Assembly (NCBI RefSeq): GCF_002269255.1
Contig: NZ_CP022823.1
Span: 310,001 to 374,000 of the forward strand
DNA: 64,000 nucleotides
Direction of reading: 5' to 3'
From: Klebsiella quasivariicola
GTDB taxonomy: Bacteria; Pseudomonadota; Gammaproteobacteria; Enterobacterales; Enterobacteriaceae
In this document: positions 8,349-16,563 of the stretch, piece by piece
Layout: every line of letters begins with the position of its first letter
Numbering within the stretch: the first letter of the stretch is position 1
The notes under the pieces: generated by a model
Told to the model about the DNA's origin: nothing
Seen by the model: only the letters and a program-made list of their open reading frames with translations
Databases searched by the model: none
Program-made: the position numbers and the translations under genes

Positions 8349-8891
8349 TCACTCCATCCGGGGCAATTTGGCTTCTTCAGGGGACTCCAGTTCAAAGAAA
8401 AGTTCCGCCCTGAAGCTAAACAGGCGGGCCAGCAGCAGGCTGGGGAAAGACTCCACCAGAATATTAAACTCGCGGACCGTGGCGTTGAAGTAACGGCGGG
8501 CCATTTGCAGTTGTTCTTCTATTTCGCCAAGGGATTGCTGCAGCGAGAGGAAGTTTTCGCTGGCTTTGAGTTCCGGATAGGCTTCCGCCAGGGCGAATAC
8601 ACGGCTCAACGTTCCGGCATAGTGCTGCTCGCTGTCGGCCACCTGTTGGGGATTACCAATCAGAACGCTGCGCTGGCGGCCGATCTCTTCCAGCAGCTCC
8701 TTTTCGTGCTGCGCATAGCGCTTGACCAGGCTGAACAGATTGGGCGCCAGATCGTGACGGCGCTTGAGCTGGACGGCAATACCGCTCCAGGCTTCATCTT
8801 TGAAACGGCGTAGAGAGATAAAACGATTATAGGTGAAGATCGCCCAGATAAGGATTACGGCGACAATAGCCAGCCCGATATACATTTCCAT
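8349..8891 (-). CDS. LemA family protein
   Basis: The start at ATG 8891 (GGAA seven bases upstream) gives 180 residues; the open frame continues 19 codons further with no ribosome site. An N-terminal membrane anchor (about residues 3-22) precedes a charged helical domain containing the LemA-family stretch RRYFNATVREFNILVESFPS. LemA proteins are membrane-anchored helical-bundle proteins of unclear function. Pairing with a DUF2207 gene recurs in bacteria. Its stop lies four bases before the DUF2207 start, so the two form an operon. E. coli K-12 lacks the pair between livJ and panM. Confidence 0.88.
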   Translation of the reverse strand: MEMYIGLAIVAVILIWAIFTYNRFISLRRFKDEAWSGIAVQLKRRHDLAPNLFSLVKRYAQHEKELLEEIGRQRSVLIGNPQQVADSEQHYAGTLSRVFALAEAYPELKASENFLSLQQSLGEIEEQLQMARRYFNATVREFNILVESFPSLLLARLFSFRAELFFELESPEEAKLPRME

Positions 8892-9203
8892 ATGTTTATT
8901 CCATGTTGACTGCTGATGATCGCGCTGCGCTGAATACTTTCTGCGCAATTTTACGCGTCAGCGAATCTTACCTCACGTGAGGCGCAGGGGAAACGTGCAC
9001 TCGCGCGTTAAATTCTGAAATATCATGTGGGCCTTTACCCTGGCGAATATCTGACAGGACAATCCGCAGCTTCACGTTCGGGGAATCATGGCATTATCGT
9101 CGCAGCTTGAAATAAACAAGCCCAGCCGTTTACCCGCGGCTGGGCTTTATTCGCTTACCGGCAGACAGCCAATAAGCGCAATTTTACCCGGCGAACGATT
9201 TTC
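8892..9203. other. Gap between the LemA gene and panM
   Basis: 312 bp without a gene. It should contain the leftward promoter of the LemA/DUF2207 operon and contains the panM terminator hairpin (9118-9147). No other motif was recognised. Confidence 0.6.
9112..9147 (-). terminator. panM terminator
   Basis: Perfect 11-bp stem AAGCCCAGCCG / CGGCTGGGCTT (9118-9128 and 9137-9147) about 55 bases beyond the panM stop. On the minus strand it is followed by TGTTTATTTC. It is symmetric enough to act in both directions. Confidence 0.75.
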
Positions 9204-9587
9204 TTAATGTTTTTCCCAACCGGTCTGCTGGGCGCTAAAGCCGAGCGCCTGCATAAACGCTGCCATCACCCCGCGGTCTTCCACTCCGCTATCGGCAACG
9301 CGCCAGCTATTGATATTGGGGTTATCCCGCAACGTCTCTTCCACTAAGTATTGCCCGACGCCGCGGCGGCGGGTCACTTCGCGCACGCACAGATCGCTGA
9401 GCTCGGCTTCGACGCCGCGCAGGGTGACGCGCACGGCGCCCAGCAGGCGCTCGTTAAAGCGAGCGGCGTAAAGGCGATGATTCTCATCCAGGGTTAGGGT
9501 CGACAGATCCTGCGACGGCCAGATTTTCCCCAGATCGATGCGATCCTGATCGCTGAAGTGCTGTAAACGGATAATAGTCAGTTTCAT
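9204..9587 (-). CDS. panM: PanD maturation factor PanM (GNAT fold)
   Basis: 127 residues from ATG 9587, the length of E. coli PanM (YhhK). PanM is a GNAT-fold protein that binds acetyl-CoA and promotes self-cleavage of pro-PanD to active aspartate decarboxylase, linking beta-alanine and pantothenate synthesis to CoA status. The acetyl-CoA-binding loop is visible in VREVTRRRGVGQYL, and the C-terminal GVMAAFMQALGFSAQQTGWEK matches E. coli closely. The ribosome site is weak. It is transcribed away from livK, as in E. coli. Confidence 0.95.
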   Translation of the reverse strand: MKLTIIRLQHFSDQDRIDLGKIWPSQDLSTLTLDENHRLYAARFNERLLGAVRVTLRGVEAELSDLCVREVTRRRGVGQYLVEETLRDNPNINSWRVADSGVEDRGVMAAFMQALGFSAQQTGWEKH

Positions 9588-10010
9588 GGGCGGCAAATCC
9601 AGTGCAAAACAGAGGCGCCAGTGTACCCAAAATTGCTGTCTGGCGGAGCGCTGTTTTTTGCGCATACATCAGGGGATTCGTTTTCCTGATGTTGTCAGGG
9701 TAGCGCAATCCGTCATGGATCGAAAAATAAGCAGGATTTTAACCTAATGTGCAGCGTTTTATTCCGCCTTATGTATCGTTATTTTATGCTGCAGGATGGA
9801 CTTTTTTTTGTTTATCTTCACCAAAATACAGAATATTATCTTTGCTTAATCGACTGAAAAATAGAGATTTTACTCTGTTTTTTAGTGAAAAGCTGCGCTA
9901 AACCATTAAACTCAATGGCAAAAATGGCGTTGTTTAATAAAAGCACAGAATGCTTTTTAACCACCAAAATACAAAACATTTACACCACATCACGAACGGG
10001 GTTCTACAGC
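9588..10010. promoter_or_regulatory. panM / livK divergent region
   Basis: 423 AT-rich bases with no credible gene; the in-frame extension of livK to 9885 lacks a ribosome site. It holds the livK promoter. CAGAATATTATCTTT at 9829-9843 matches the Lrp consensus (YAGHAWATTWTDCTR, from memory) at about 12 of 15 positions. Lrp represses liv genes in E. coli. Confidence 0.6.
9829..9843 (+). promoter_or_regulatory. Candidate Lrp site upstream of livK
   Basis: CAGAATATTATCTTT, about 12 of 15 matches to the remembered Lrp consensus, in the AT-rich livK upstream region. Leucine-responsive regulation of livK is established in E. coli; this particular site is my inference. Confidence 0.45.
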
Positions 10011-11120
10011 ATGAAAAGGAACGCGAAAACCATCGTCGCGGGCATTGTCGCATTAGCGATGTCGCACGCGGCGATGGCCAAGGATATTAAGGTCGCCGTG
10101 GTCGGCGCGATGTCGGGTCCGGTGGCCCAGTGGGGCGACATGGAGTTCAATGGCGCGCGTCAGGCGATTAAAGATATTAACGCCAGCGGCGGCATTAAGG
10201 GTGACAAGCTGGTGGCCGTCGAATATGACGACGCCTGCGATCCGAAGCAAGCGGTCGCGGTGGCCAACAAAATCGTCAACGACGGCATTCAGTACGTTAT
10301 CGGCCACCTGTGCTCCTCTTCCACCCAGCCGGCTTCCGACATCTATGAGGATGAAGGCATTCTGATGATCTCCCCGGGAGCAACCAACCCGGAGCTAACC
10401 CAGCGCGGCTATCAGTACATCATGCGTACCGCCGGCCTTGACTCCTCGCAGGGGCCGACCGCGGCGAAATATATCGTCGAGACGGTGAAACCGCAGCGTA
10501 TTGCCATCATTCATGACAAGCAGCAGTACGGCGAAGGGCTGGCGCGCTCGGTGCAGGAGAACCTGAAAAAAGCCGGGGCTAATATCGTCTTCTTTGACGG
10601 CATCACCGCGGGAGAGAAAGATTTCTCTGCTCTGCTGGCGCGTCTGAAGAAAGAGAATATCGACTTCGTCTACTACGGCGGCTACTACCCGGAAATGGGC
10701 CAGATGCTGCGCCAGGCGCGCTCCGTCGGGCTGAAAACCGTATTTATGGGGCCGGAAGGGGTCGGTAACGCCTCGCTGTCCAATATTGCGGGCGCCGCGG
10801 CGGAAGGCATGCTGGTGACGATGCCAAAACGCTACGATCAGGACCCTGCCAACAGCGCTATCGTCAACGCGCTGAAAGCGGAGAAGAAAGATCCGAGCGG
10901 GCCGTACGTCTGGATCACCTATGCCGCCGTTCAGTCGCTGGCGCAGGCGATGGACAGAACCGGCAGCCAGCAGCCGCTGGATTTAATCAAAGATTTGAAA
11001 GCGCACGGGGCGAAAACCGTGATTGGGCCGCTGACCTGGGATGAAAAAGGCGATCTGAAGGGATTTGAGTTTGGTGTCTTCCAGTGGCACGCCGACGGCT
11101 CTTCGAGCGCGGCGAAATAA
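10011..11120 (+). CDS. livK: Leucine-specific periplasmic binding protein LivK
   Basis: 369 residues from ATG 10011, the E. coli LivK length and N-terminus (MKRNAKTI); the longer upstream frame is spurious. The signal peptide is residues 1-23, ending SHAAMA before KDIKVAVVG. It is the leucine-selective partner of the LivHMGF importer and a close paralog of LivJ. It differs in the pocket region (for example QWGDMEF in place of QYGDQEF). It is the first gene of livKHMGF; livH follows after 61 bp, in which a short GC-rich inverted repeat (CCGCCCGCGATCCGCGGGCGG) may reduce downstream expression. Confidence 0.97.
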   Translation: MKRNAKTIVAGIVALAMSHAAMAKDIKVAVVGAMSGPVAQWGDMEFNGARQAIKDINASGGIKGDKLVAVEYDDACDPKQAVAVANKIVNDGIQYVIGHLCSSSTQPASDIYEDEGILMISPGATNPELTQRGYQYIMRTAGLDSSQGPTAAKYIVETVKPQRIAIIHDKQQYGEGLARSVQENLKKAGANIVFFDGITAGEKDFSALLARLKKENIDFVYYGGYYPEMGQMLRQARSVGLKTVFMGPEGVGNASLSNIAGAAAEGMLVTMPKRYDQDPANSAIVNALKAEKKDPSGPYVWITYAAVQSLAQAMDRTGSQQPLDLIKDLKAHGAKTVIGPLTWDEKGDLKGFEFGVFQWHADGSSSAAK

Positions 11121-11181
11121 GCGCTGAAGACGAGTTATCCCTCCGCCCGCGATCCGCGGGCGGTTTGAAAAAGGTTACCTT

Positions 11182-12108
11182 ATGTCCGAGCAGTTTCTCT
11201 ATTTTCTGCAGCAGATGTTTAACGGCGTCACGCTGGGCAGTACCTATGCGCTGATCGCCATCGGCTATACCATGGTGTACGGCATTATCGGCATGATCAA
11301 CTTCGCCCACGGCGAGGTCTATATGATTGGCAGCTATGTCTCCTTCATGATCATCGCCGCGCTGATGATGATGGGCATCGACACCAGCTGGCTGCTGGTC
11401 GCCGCCGGCTTCGTGGGCGCCATTGTGATTGCCAGCGCCTACGGCTGGAGTATCGAGCGCGTGGCCTATCGGCCGGTGCGTAATTCCAAGCGTCTGATTG
11501 CGCTGATCTCCGCTATCGGGATGTCTATCTTCCTGCAGAACTACGTCAGCCTGACCCAGGGCTCCCGCGACGTGGCGCTGCCAAGCCTGTTTAACGGCCA
11601 GTGGGTCGTCGGCCACAGCGACAGCTTCTCCGCGACGATCACCACCATGCAGTTAGTGATTTGGGTGGTGACCTTTATCGCCATGCTGGCCCTGACGCTG
11701 TTCATTCGCTACTCGCGGATGGGACGCGCCTGCCGCGCCTGCGCGGAAGACCTGAAAATGGCCAGCCTGCTCGGCATTAACACCGACCGCGTCATTGCCC
11801 TGACCTTTGTCATCGGCGCCGCGATGGCGGCGGTGGCGGGCGTGCTGCTCGGCCAGTTCTACGGCGTGATTAACCCCTACATCGGTTTTATGGCCGGGAT
11901 GAAGGCCTTCACCGCGGCTGTGCTCGGCGGTATCGGCAGTATCCCTGGCGCGATGATCGGCGGCCTGATTCTGGGTATCGCCGAGGCGCTCTCTTCTGCC
12001 TATCTCAGCACCGAATATAAGGACGTCGTCTCCTTCGCGCTGCTGATTCTGGTGCTGTTAGTGATGCCGACCGGCATTCTGGGCCGCCCGGAGGTGGAAA
12101 AAGTATGA
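11182..12108 (+). CDS. livH: Branched-chain amino acid ABC transporter permease LivH
   Basis: 308 residues, the same length as E. coli LivH. It is a hydrophobic inner-membrane permease with about eight membrane segments. It starts MSEQFLYFLQQMFNGVTLGS and carries the family stretch GMINFAHGEVYMIGSY. It pairs with LivM to form the channel for Leu/Ile/Val delivered by LivJ or LivK. Its stop overlaps the livM start (ATGA), indicating translational coupling. Confidence 0.97.
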   Translation: MSEQFLYFLQQMFNGVTLGSTYALIAIGYTMVYGIIGMINFAHGEVYMIGSYVSFMIIAALMMMGIDTSWLLVAAGFVGAIVIASAYGWSIERVAYRPVRNSKRLIALISAIGMSIFLQNYVSLTQGSRDVALPSLFNGQWVVGHSDSFSATITTMQLVIWVVTFIAMLALTLFIRYSRMGRACRACAEDLKMASLLGINTDRVIALTFVIGAAMAAVAGVLLGQFYGVINPYIGFMAGMKAFTAAVLGGIGSIPGAMIGGLILGIAEALSSAYLSTEYKDVVSFALLILVLLVMPTGILGRPEVEKV

Positions 12109-13382
12109 AACCGATGCAAATTGCAATGGCGCTGCTGTCTGCCGTGATGTTCTTCATTCTGGCGGGCGTCTTTATGGGCGTGCAGCTGGAGCTGGACGGC
12201 ACCAAACTGGTGGTCGATACCGCCGCCGATATTCGCTGGCAGTGGATCTTAATCGGCACCGCGGTGGTCTTTTTCTTCCAGCTGCTGCGGCCGCTGTTTC
12301 AGAAAGCGGTCAAGAATGTCTCCGGGCCGAAGTTTATTATGCCGGCGATTGACGGATCGACGGTCAAGCAGAAGCTGTTCCTGATAGCCCTGCTGGTGAT
12401 TGCCGTAGCCTGGCCGTTTATGGTGTCGCGCGGCACGGTGGATATCGCCACCCTGACGATGATCTATATCATCCTTGGCCTCGGGCTGAACGTGGTGGTC
12501 GGCCTTTCCGGCCTGCTGGTGCTGGGCTACGGCGGGTTCTACGCCATCGGCGCCTATACCTTCGCGCTGCTGAACCACTATTACGGTCTCGGCTTCTGGA
12601 CCTGTCTGCCGCTGGCCGGCCTGGTCTCCGCGGCGGCTGGCTTCCTGCTGGGCTTCCCGGTGCTGCGTCTGCGCGGCGACTACCTGGCGATTGTGACCTT
12701 AGGCTTCGGCGAGATCGTGCGCATTCTGCTGCTCAACAATACCGAGATCACCGGCGGGCCGAACGGCATCAGCCAGATCCCGAAACCGACCTTCTTTGGC
12801 CTTGAATTTAGCCGTACCGCCCGCGAAGGCGGCTGGGATACCTTCAGCAATTTCTTCGGCGTCAAATACGATCCCTCCGACCGGGTGATTTTCCTCTACC
12901 TGGTGGCGCTGCTGCTGGTGGTGCTCAGCCTGTTTGTCATCAACCGCCTGCTGCGAATGCCGCTCGGGCGGGCATGGGAAGCGCTGCGTGAAGATGAGAT
13001 CGCCTGTCGTTCGCTGGGCCTGAGCCCGACGCGCATCAAGCTGACCGCCTTTACCATCAGCGCCGCGTTTGCTGGCTTCGCCGGCACGCTGTTCGCCGCG
13101 CGCCAGGGCTTCGTCAGCCCGGAATCCTTTACCTTCGCCGAGTCGGCCTTCGTGCTGGCGATCGTTGTGCTGGGCGGGATGGGCTCGCAGTTCGCGGTGA
13201 TCCTCGCGGCTATTCTGCTGGTAGTCTCGCGCGAGCTGATGCGTGACTTCAACGAATACAGCATGTTAATGCTCGGTGGCCTGATGGTGCTGATGATGAT
13301 CTGGCGTCCGCAGGGGCTTCTGCCAATGACGCGTGTGCAGTTGAAGCTGAAAAACGGTCAGGCGAAAGGAGAGCAGGCATGA
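12105..13382 (+). CDS. livM: Branched-chain amino acid ABC transporter permease LivM
   Basis: 425 residues, matching E. coli LivM. It has an N-terminal pair of hydrophobic segments (residues about 1-70) and then the permease core of about eight segments. The cytoplasmic EAA-like loop is GRAWEALREDEIACRSLGL, which contacts the ATPases LivG and LivF. It overlaps livH by four bases at its start and livG by four bases at its end, the tight coupling expected for transporter subunits. Confidence 0.97.
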   Translation: MKPMQIAMALLSAVMFFILAGVFMGVQLELDGTKLVVDTAADIRWQWILIGTAVVFFFQLLRPLFQKAVKNVSGPKFIMPAIDGSTVKQKLFLIALLVIAVAWPFMVSRGTVDIATLTMIYIILGLGLNVVVGLSGLLVLGYGGFYAIGAYTFALLNHYYGLGFWTCLPLAGLVSAAAGFLLGFPVLRLRGDYLAIVTLGFGEIVRILLLNNTEITGGPNGISQIPKPTFFGLEFSRTAREGGWDTFSNFFGVKYDPSDRVIFLYLVALLLVVLSLFVINRLLRMPLGRAWEALREDEIACRSLGLSPTRIKLTAFTISAAFAGFAGTLFAARQGFVSPESFTFAESAFVLAIVVLGGMGSQFAVILAAILLVVSRELMRDFNEYSMLMLGGLMVLMMIWRPQGLLPMTRVQLKLKNGQAKGEQA

Positions 13383-14146
13383 GTCAGCCATTATTATCCG
13401 TCAGCGGCCTGATGATGCGTTTCGGCGGCCTGCTGGCCGTCAACAATGTTTCGCTGGAGCTCAGAGAGCGCGAGATTGTCTCGCTGATCGGCCCCAACGG
13501 CGCCGGGAAGACCACCGTCTTTAACTGCCTGACCGGTTTCTACAAGCCCACTGGCGGCACCATTATGCTGCGCGACCAGCACCTGGAAGGGCTGCCGGGC
13601 CAGCAGATTGCGCGGATGGGGGTGGTGCGAACCTTCCAGCACGTGCGTCTGTTCCGCGAAATGACGGTGATTGAAAACCTGCTGGTGGCGCAACATCAGC
13701 AGCTGAAAACCGGGCTCTTCTCCGGCCTGCTGAAAACGCCGGCCTTCCGTCGGGCGCAGAGCGAAGCGCTGGACCGGGCCGCCACCTGGCTGGAGCGTAT
13801 CGGCCTGCTGGAGCACGCCAACCGTCAGGCCAGCAACCTGGCCTACGGCGACCAGCGCCGGCTGGAGATTGCCCGCTGCATGGTGACCCAGCCGGAAATT
13901 CTTATGCTTGATGAACCGGCGGCGGGGCTGAACCCGAAAGAGACCAAAGAGCTGGACGAGCTTATCGCCGAGCTGCGTAACCATCACAACACCACCATTC
14001 TGCTTATCGAACACGATATGAAGCTGGTGATGGGCATTTCCGATCGCATCTACGTCGTGAACCAGGGGACGCCGCTGGCCAACGGGACGCCGGAAGAGAT
14101 TCGTAATAACCCGGACGTGATCCGCGCATACCTTGGTGAGGCATAA
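13379..14146 (+). CDS. livG: Branched-chain amino acid ABC transporter ATPase LivG
   Basis: 255-residue cytoplasmic ATPase. Walker A is GPNGAGKTT at 38-46, and Walker B is in ILMLDEPAAGL. The ABC signature is the unusual LAYGDQRR typical of LivG. A C-terminal extension NPDVIRAYLGE matches the family. It works as a heterodimer with LivF. The start ATG overlaps the livM stop, and livF follows after a single base. Confidence 0.97.
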   Translation: MSQPLLSVSGLMMRFGGLLAVNNVSLELREREIVSLIGPNGAGKTTVFNCLTGFYKPTGGTIMLRDQHLEGLPGQQIARMGVVRTFQHVRLFREMTVIENLLVAQHQQLKTGLFSGLLKTPAFRRAQSEALDRAATWLERIGLLEHANRQASNLAYGDQRRLEIARCMVTQPEILMLDEPAAGLNPKETKELDELIAELRNHHNTTILLIEHDMKLVMGISDRIYVVNQGTPLANGTPEEIRNNPDVIRAYLGEA

Positions 14147-14147
14147 G

Positions 14148-14861
14148 ATGGAAAACGCGATGTTAACTTTTGACAATGTCAGCGCCCACTACGGCAAGAT
14201 TCAGGCGCTGCACAACGTCAGCCTGCATATCAAACAGGGTGAAATCGTCACGCTGATCGGCGCCAACGGCGCGGGGAAAACCACCCTGCTCGGCACGCTG
14301 TGCGGCGATCCGCGCGCCTCCAGCGGGCGCATTGTCTTTGACGGTAAGGATATTACCGACTGGCAGACGGCGAAGATCATGCGTGAAGCGGTGGCGATCG
14401 TCCCGGAAGGGCGGCGCGTCTTTTCGCGTATGACGGTGGAAGAGAACCTGGCGATGGGCGGTTTCTTTGCCGACCGCGATCAGTTCCAGACCCGCATCAA
14501 ATGGGTGTATGAGCTGTTCCCGCGTCTGCATGAACGCCGTATTCAGCGCGCCGGCACCATGTCCGGCGGCGAGCAGCAGATGCTGGCGATCGGTCGTGCT
14601 CTGATGAGCCAGCCGCGCCTGCTGCTGCTGGATGAGCCCTCATTAGGGCTGGCGCCGATTATCATTCAGCAGATTTTCGACACCATCGAGCAGCTGCGCG
14701 AGCAGGGGATGACGATCTTCCTGGTTGAGCAGAACGCCAACCAGGCGCTGAAGCTGGCCGATCGCGGCTACGTACTGGAAAACGGTCACGTGGTGCTGGA
14801 GGATACCGGCGACGCGCTGCTGGCCAACGAGGCGGTGCGCAGCGCCTATCTCGGCGGTTAA
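14148..14861 (+). CDS. livF: Branched-chain amino acid ABC transporter ATPase LivF
   Basis: 237 residues from ATG 14148, the E. coli length; the frame opens five codons earlier inside livG. Walker A is GANGAGKTT at about 38-46, the signature MSGGEQQ, and Walker B in LLLLDEPSLGLAP. It is the second ATPase of LIV-I and the last gene of the operon. It is followed by a hairpin at 14869-14898. Confidence 0.97.
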   Translation: MENAMLTFDNVSAHYGKIQALHNVSLHIKQGEIVTLIGANGAGKTTLLGTLCGDPRASSGRIVFDGKDITDWQTAKIMREAVAIVPEGRRVFSRMTVEENLAMGGFFADRDQFQTRIKWVYELFPRLHERRIQRAGTMSGGEQQMLAIGRALMSQPRLLLLDEPSLGLAPIIIQQIFDTIEQLREQGMTIFLVEQNANQALKLADRGYVLENGHVVLEDTGDALLANEAVRSAYLGG

Positions 14862-14868
14862 TTCATCG

Positions 14869-14898
14869 CAACCCGGCGTCGTTCACTTCGCCGGGTTG
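14869..14898 (+). terminator. Hairpin after livF
   Basis: Perfect 10-bp stem CAACCCGGCG / CGCCGGGTTG eight bases after the livF stop. There is no strong T-run, so it may act with the adjacent REP-like repeat or mainly protect the 3' end. Confidence 0.6.
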
Positions 14899-14904
14899 TA
14901 GGTT

Positions 14905-14941
14905 TGTAGCCCGGGCGAGGCGCTTGCGCCGACCCCGGGAG
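14905..14941. repeat. REP-like palindrome after livF
   Basis: Nested arms CCCGGG / CCCGGG (14910-14915 and 14934-14939) around GGCGC / GCGCC. It shows the GTAGCCCGGG opening common to REP elements in this genus. It is non-coding and sits between livF and the ugpB promoter. Confidence 0.7.
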
Positions 14942-15004
14942 CCGATCGCACGAATATTATCCGTGTCTCAGCTCCCACTTTACTTCCCCCGTCCTTTCAT
15001 CGGC

Positions 15005-15077
15005 TTGTCATCTCTCTGACCCGTTACTATCTTTTTTTTGTAATAAAAAAGTTATTTTTCTGTAATTCGAACATGTC
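15005..15077 (+). promoter_or_regulatory. Array of PhoB half-sites (Pho boxes) in the ugpB promoter
   Basis: Seven-base blocks resembling CTGTCAT recur at an exact 11-base step: TTGTCAT (15005), CTGACCC (15016), CTATCTT (15027), TTGTAAT (15038), AAGTTAT (15049), CTGTAAT (15060) and ACATGTC (15071). A 7+4 spacing is the PhoB direct-repeat geometry. The last pair lies where a -35 element would be, before a possible -10 (CATAAA at 15093). The region strongly resembles the phosphate-regulated E. coli ugpB promoter. Confidence 0.75.
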
Positions 15078-15140
15078 ATGTTACCCCGCGAGCATAAAAC
15101 GCGTGAAATCGCGCATCCGGCACAACAAGAGAGATAACCG

Positions 15141-16457
15141 ATGATATCGTTACGACATACAGCTTTAGGACTGGCGCTGAGCCTGGCTTTTGCCGGTCAG
15201 GCCCTGGCGGTTACCACCATCCCATTCTGGCACTCAATGGAAGGCGAGCTGGGTAAAGAAGTGGATTCTCTGGCGCAACGCTTTAACGCGGCCAATCCTG
15301 ATTACAAAATCGTTCCGGTATACAAAGGCAACTATGAACAGAGCCTGAGTGCTGGTATCGCCGCTTTCCGTACCGGCAACGCCCCGGCGATCCTGCAGGT
15401 GTATGAAGTCGGCACCGCCACCATGATGGCGTCAAAAGCCATTAAGCCGGTGTACCAGGTGTTTAGCGAGGCGGGCATCAAGTTTGATGAATCGCAGTTC
15501 GTGCCGACGGTATCCGGGTATTACACCGATTCGAAAACCGGCCATCTGCTCTCCCAGCCATTTAACAGCTCTACGCCGGCGCTGTACTACAACAAAGACG
15601 CCTTCAAAAAAGCCGGCTTAGATCCGGAGCAGCCGCCGAAGACCTGGCAGGATCTGGCGGCCTATACCGCGAAGCTGAAAGCCGCCGGGATGAAGTGCGG
15701 GTACGCCAGCGGCTGGCAGGGCTGGATCCAGATTGAAAACTTCAGCGCCTGGCATGGTCTGCCGGTGGCCACGAAAAATAACGGCTTCGACGGTACCGAT
15801 GCGGTACTGGAGTTCAATAAGCCGGAGCAGGTGAAGCATATCGCCCTGCTCGAAGAGATGAACAAGAAGGGCGATTTCAGCTACTTCGGGCGTAAAGACG
15901 AGTCCACCGAGAAGTTCTATAACGGCGACTGCGCGATCACTACCGCGTCATCCGGCTCGCTGGCCGATATTCGTCAGTATGCCAAATTCAACTACGGCGT
16001 CGGCATGATGCCATACGATGCCGACGTGAAAGGCGCGCCGCAGAACGCCATCATCGGCGGGGCCAGCCTGTGGGTGATGCAGGGTAAAGACAAAGAGACT
16101 TACACCGGCGTGGCGAAGTTCCTCGACTTCCTGACCAAACCGGAAATCGCCGCCGAATGGCACCAGAAAACCGGCTATCTGCCGATCACCACTGCGGCCT
16201 ACGATCTGACGCGCCAGCAGGGCTTCTATGATAAGAACCCGGGCGCCGATATCGCCACCCGCCAGATGCTGAACAAGCCGCCGTTGCCGTTCACCAAAGG
16301 CCTGCGTCTGGGCAACATGCCGCAAATCCGCACCATCGTCGATGAAGAGCTGGAGAGCGTGTGGACCGGCAAGAAAACCCCGCAACAGGCGCTGGATTCC
16401 GCCGTTCAGCGTGGGAATCAGCTGCTGCGCCGTTTCGAGCAAGCCACCAAATCGTAA
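15141..16457 (+). CDS. ugpB: sn-Glycerol-3-phosphate periplasmic binding protein UgpB
   Basis: 438 residues, the length of E. coli UgpB. The signal peptide is residues 1-23, ending GQALA before VTTIPFWHSM. It is a cluster-B-type periplasmic binding protein that delivers glycerol-3-phosphate, and glycerophosphodiesters such as glycerophosphocholine, to UgpAEC. It is the first gene of ugpBAECQ and sits behind a tandem Pho-box array, so induction by phosphate starvation is expected. It is separated from ugpA by a BIME repeat, consistent with higher expression of the binding protein than of the membrane subunits. Confidence 0.97.
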   Translation: MISLRHTALGLALSLAFAGQALAVTTIPFWHSMEGELGKEVDSLAQRFNAANPDYKIVPVYKGNYEQSLSAGIAAFRTGNAPAILQVYEVGTATMMASKAIKPVYQVFSEAGIKFDESQFVPTVSGYYTDSKTGHLLSQPFNSSTPALYYNKDAFKKAGLDPEQPPKTWQDLAAYTAKLKAAGMKCGYASGWQGWIQIENFSAWHGLPVATKNNGFDGTDAVLEFNKPEQVKHIALLEEMNKKGDFSYFGRKDESTEKFYNGDCAITTASSGSLADIRQYAKFNYGVGMMPYDADVKGAPQNAIIGGASLWVMQGKDKETYTGVAKFLDFLTKPEIAAEWHQKTGYLPITTAAYDLTRQQGFYDKNPGADIATRQMLNKPPLPFTKGLRLGNMPQIRTIVDEELESVWTGKKTPQQALDSAVQRGNQLLRRFEQATKS

Positions 16458-16465
16458 TCTGTAAC

Positions 16466-16542
16466 TTGCCCGGTGGCGCTGCGCTTACCGGGCCTACGAT
16501 GTGCCCTATGTAGGCCGGGTAAGGCGTAGCCGCCACCCGGCA
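16466..16542. repeat. BIME (two inverted REP sequences) between ugpB and ugpA
   Basis: Two REP units face each other: GCCCGGT / ACCGGGC (16468-16496) and CCGGGT / ACCCGG (16513-16540), separated by a short AT-richer spacer. Inside an operon such elements often stabilise the upstream message, here ugpB, and lower downstream expression. That effect is known for other binding-protein operons and is inferred here. Confidence 0.8.
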
Positions 16543-16563
16543 TTGTTCAGGAACCCAATCGCA

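Noticed and set aside
9885..10010. N-terminal extension of livK
   Set aside because: It would bury the signal peptide 42 residues inside; ATG 10011 gives a proper secretion signal.
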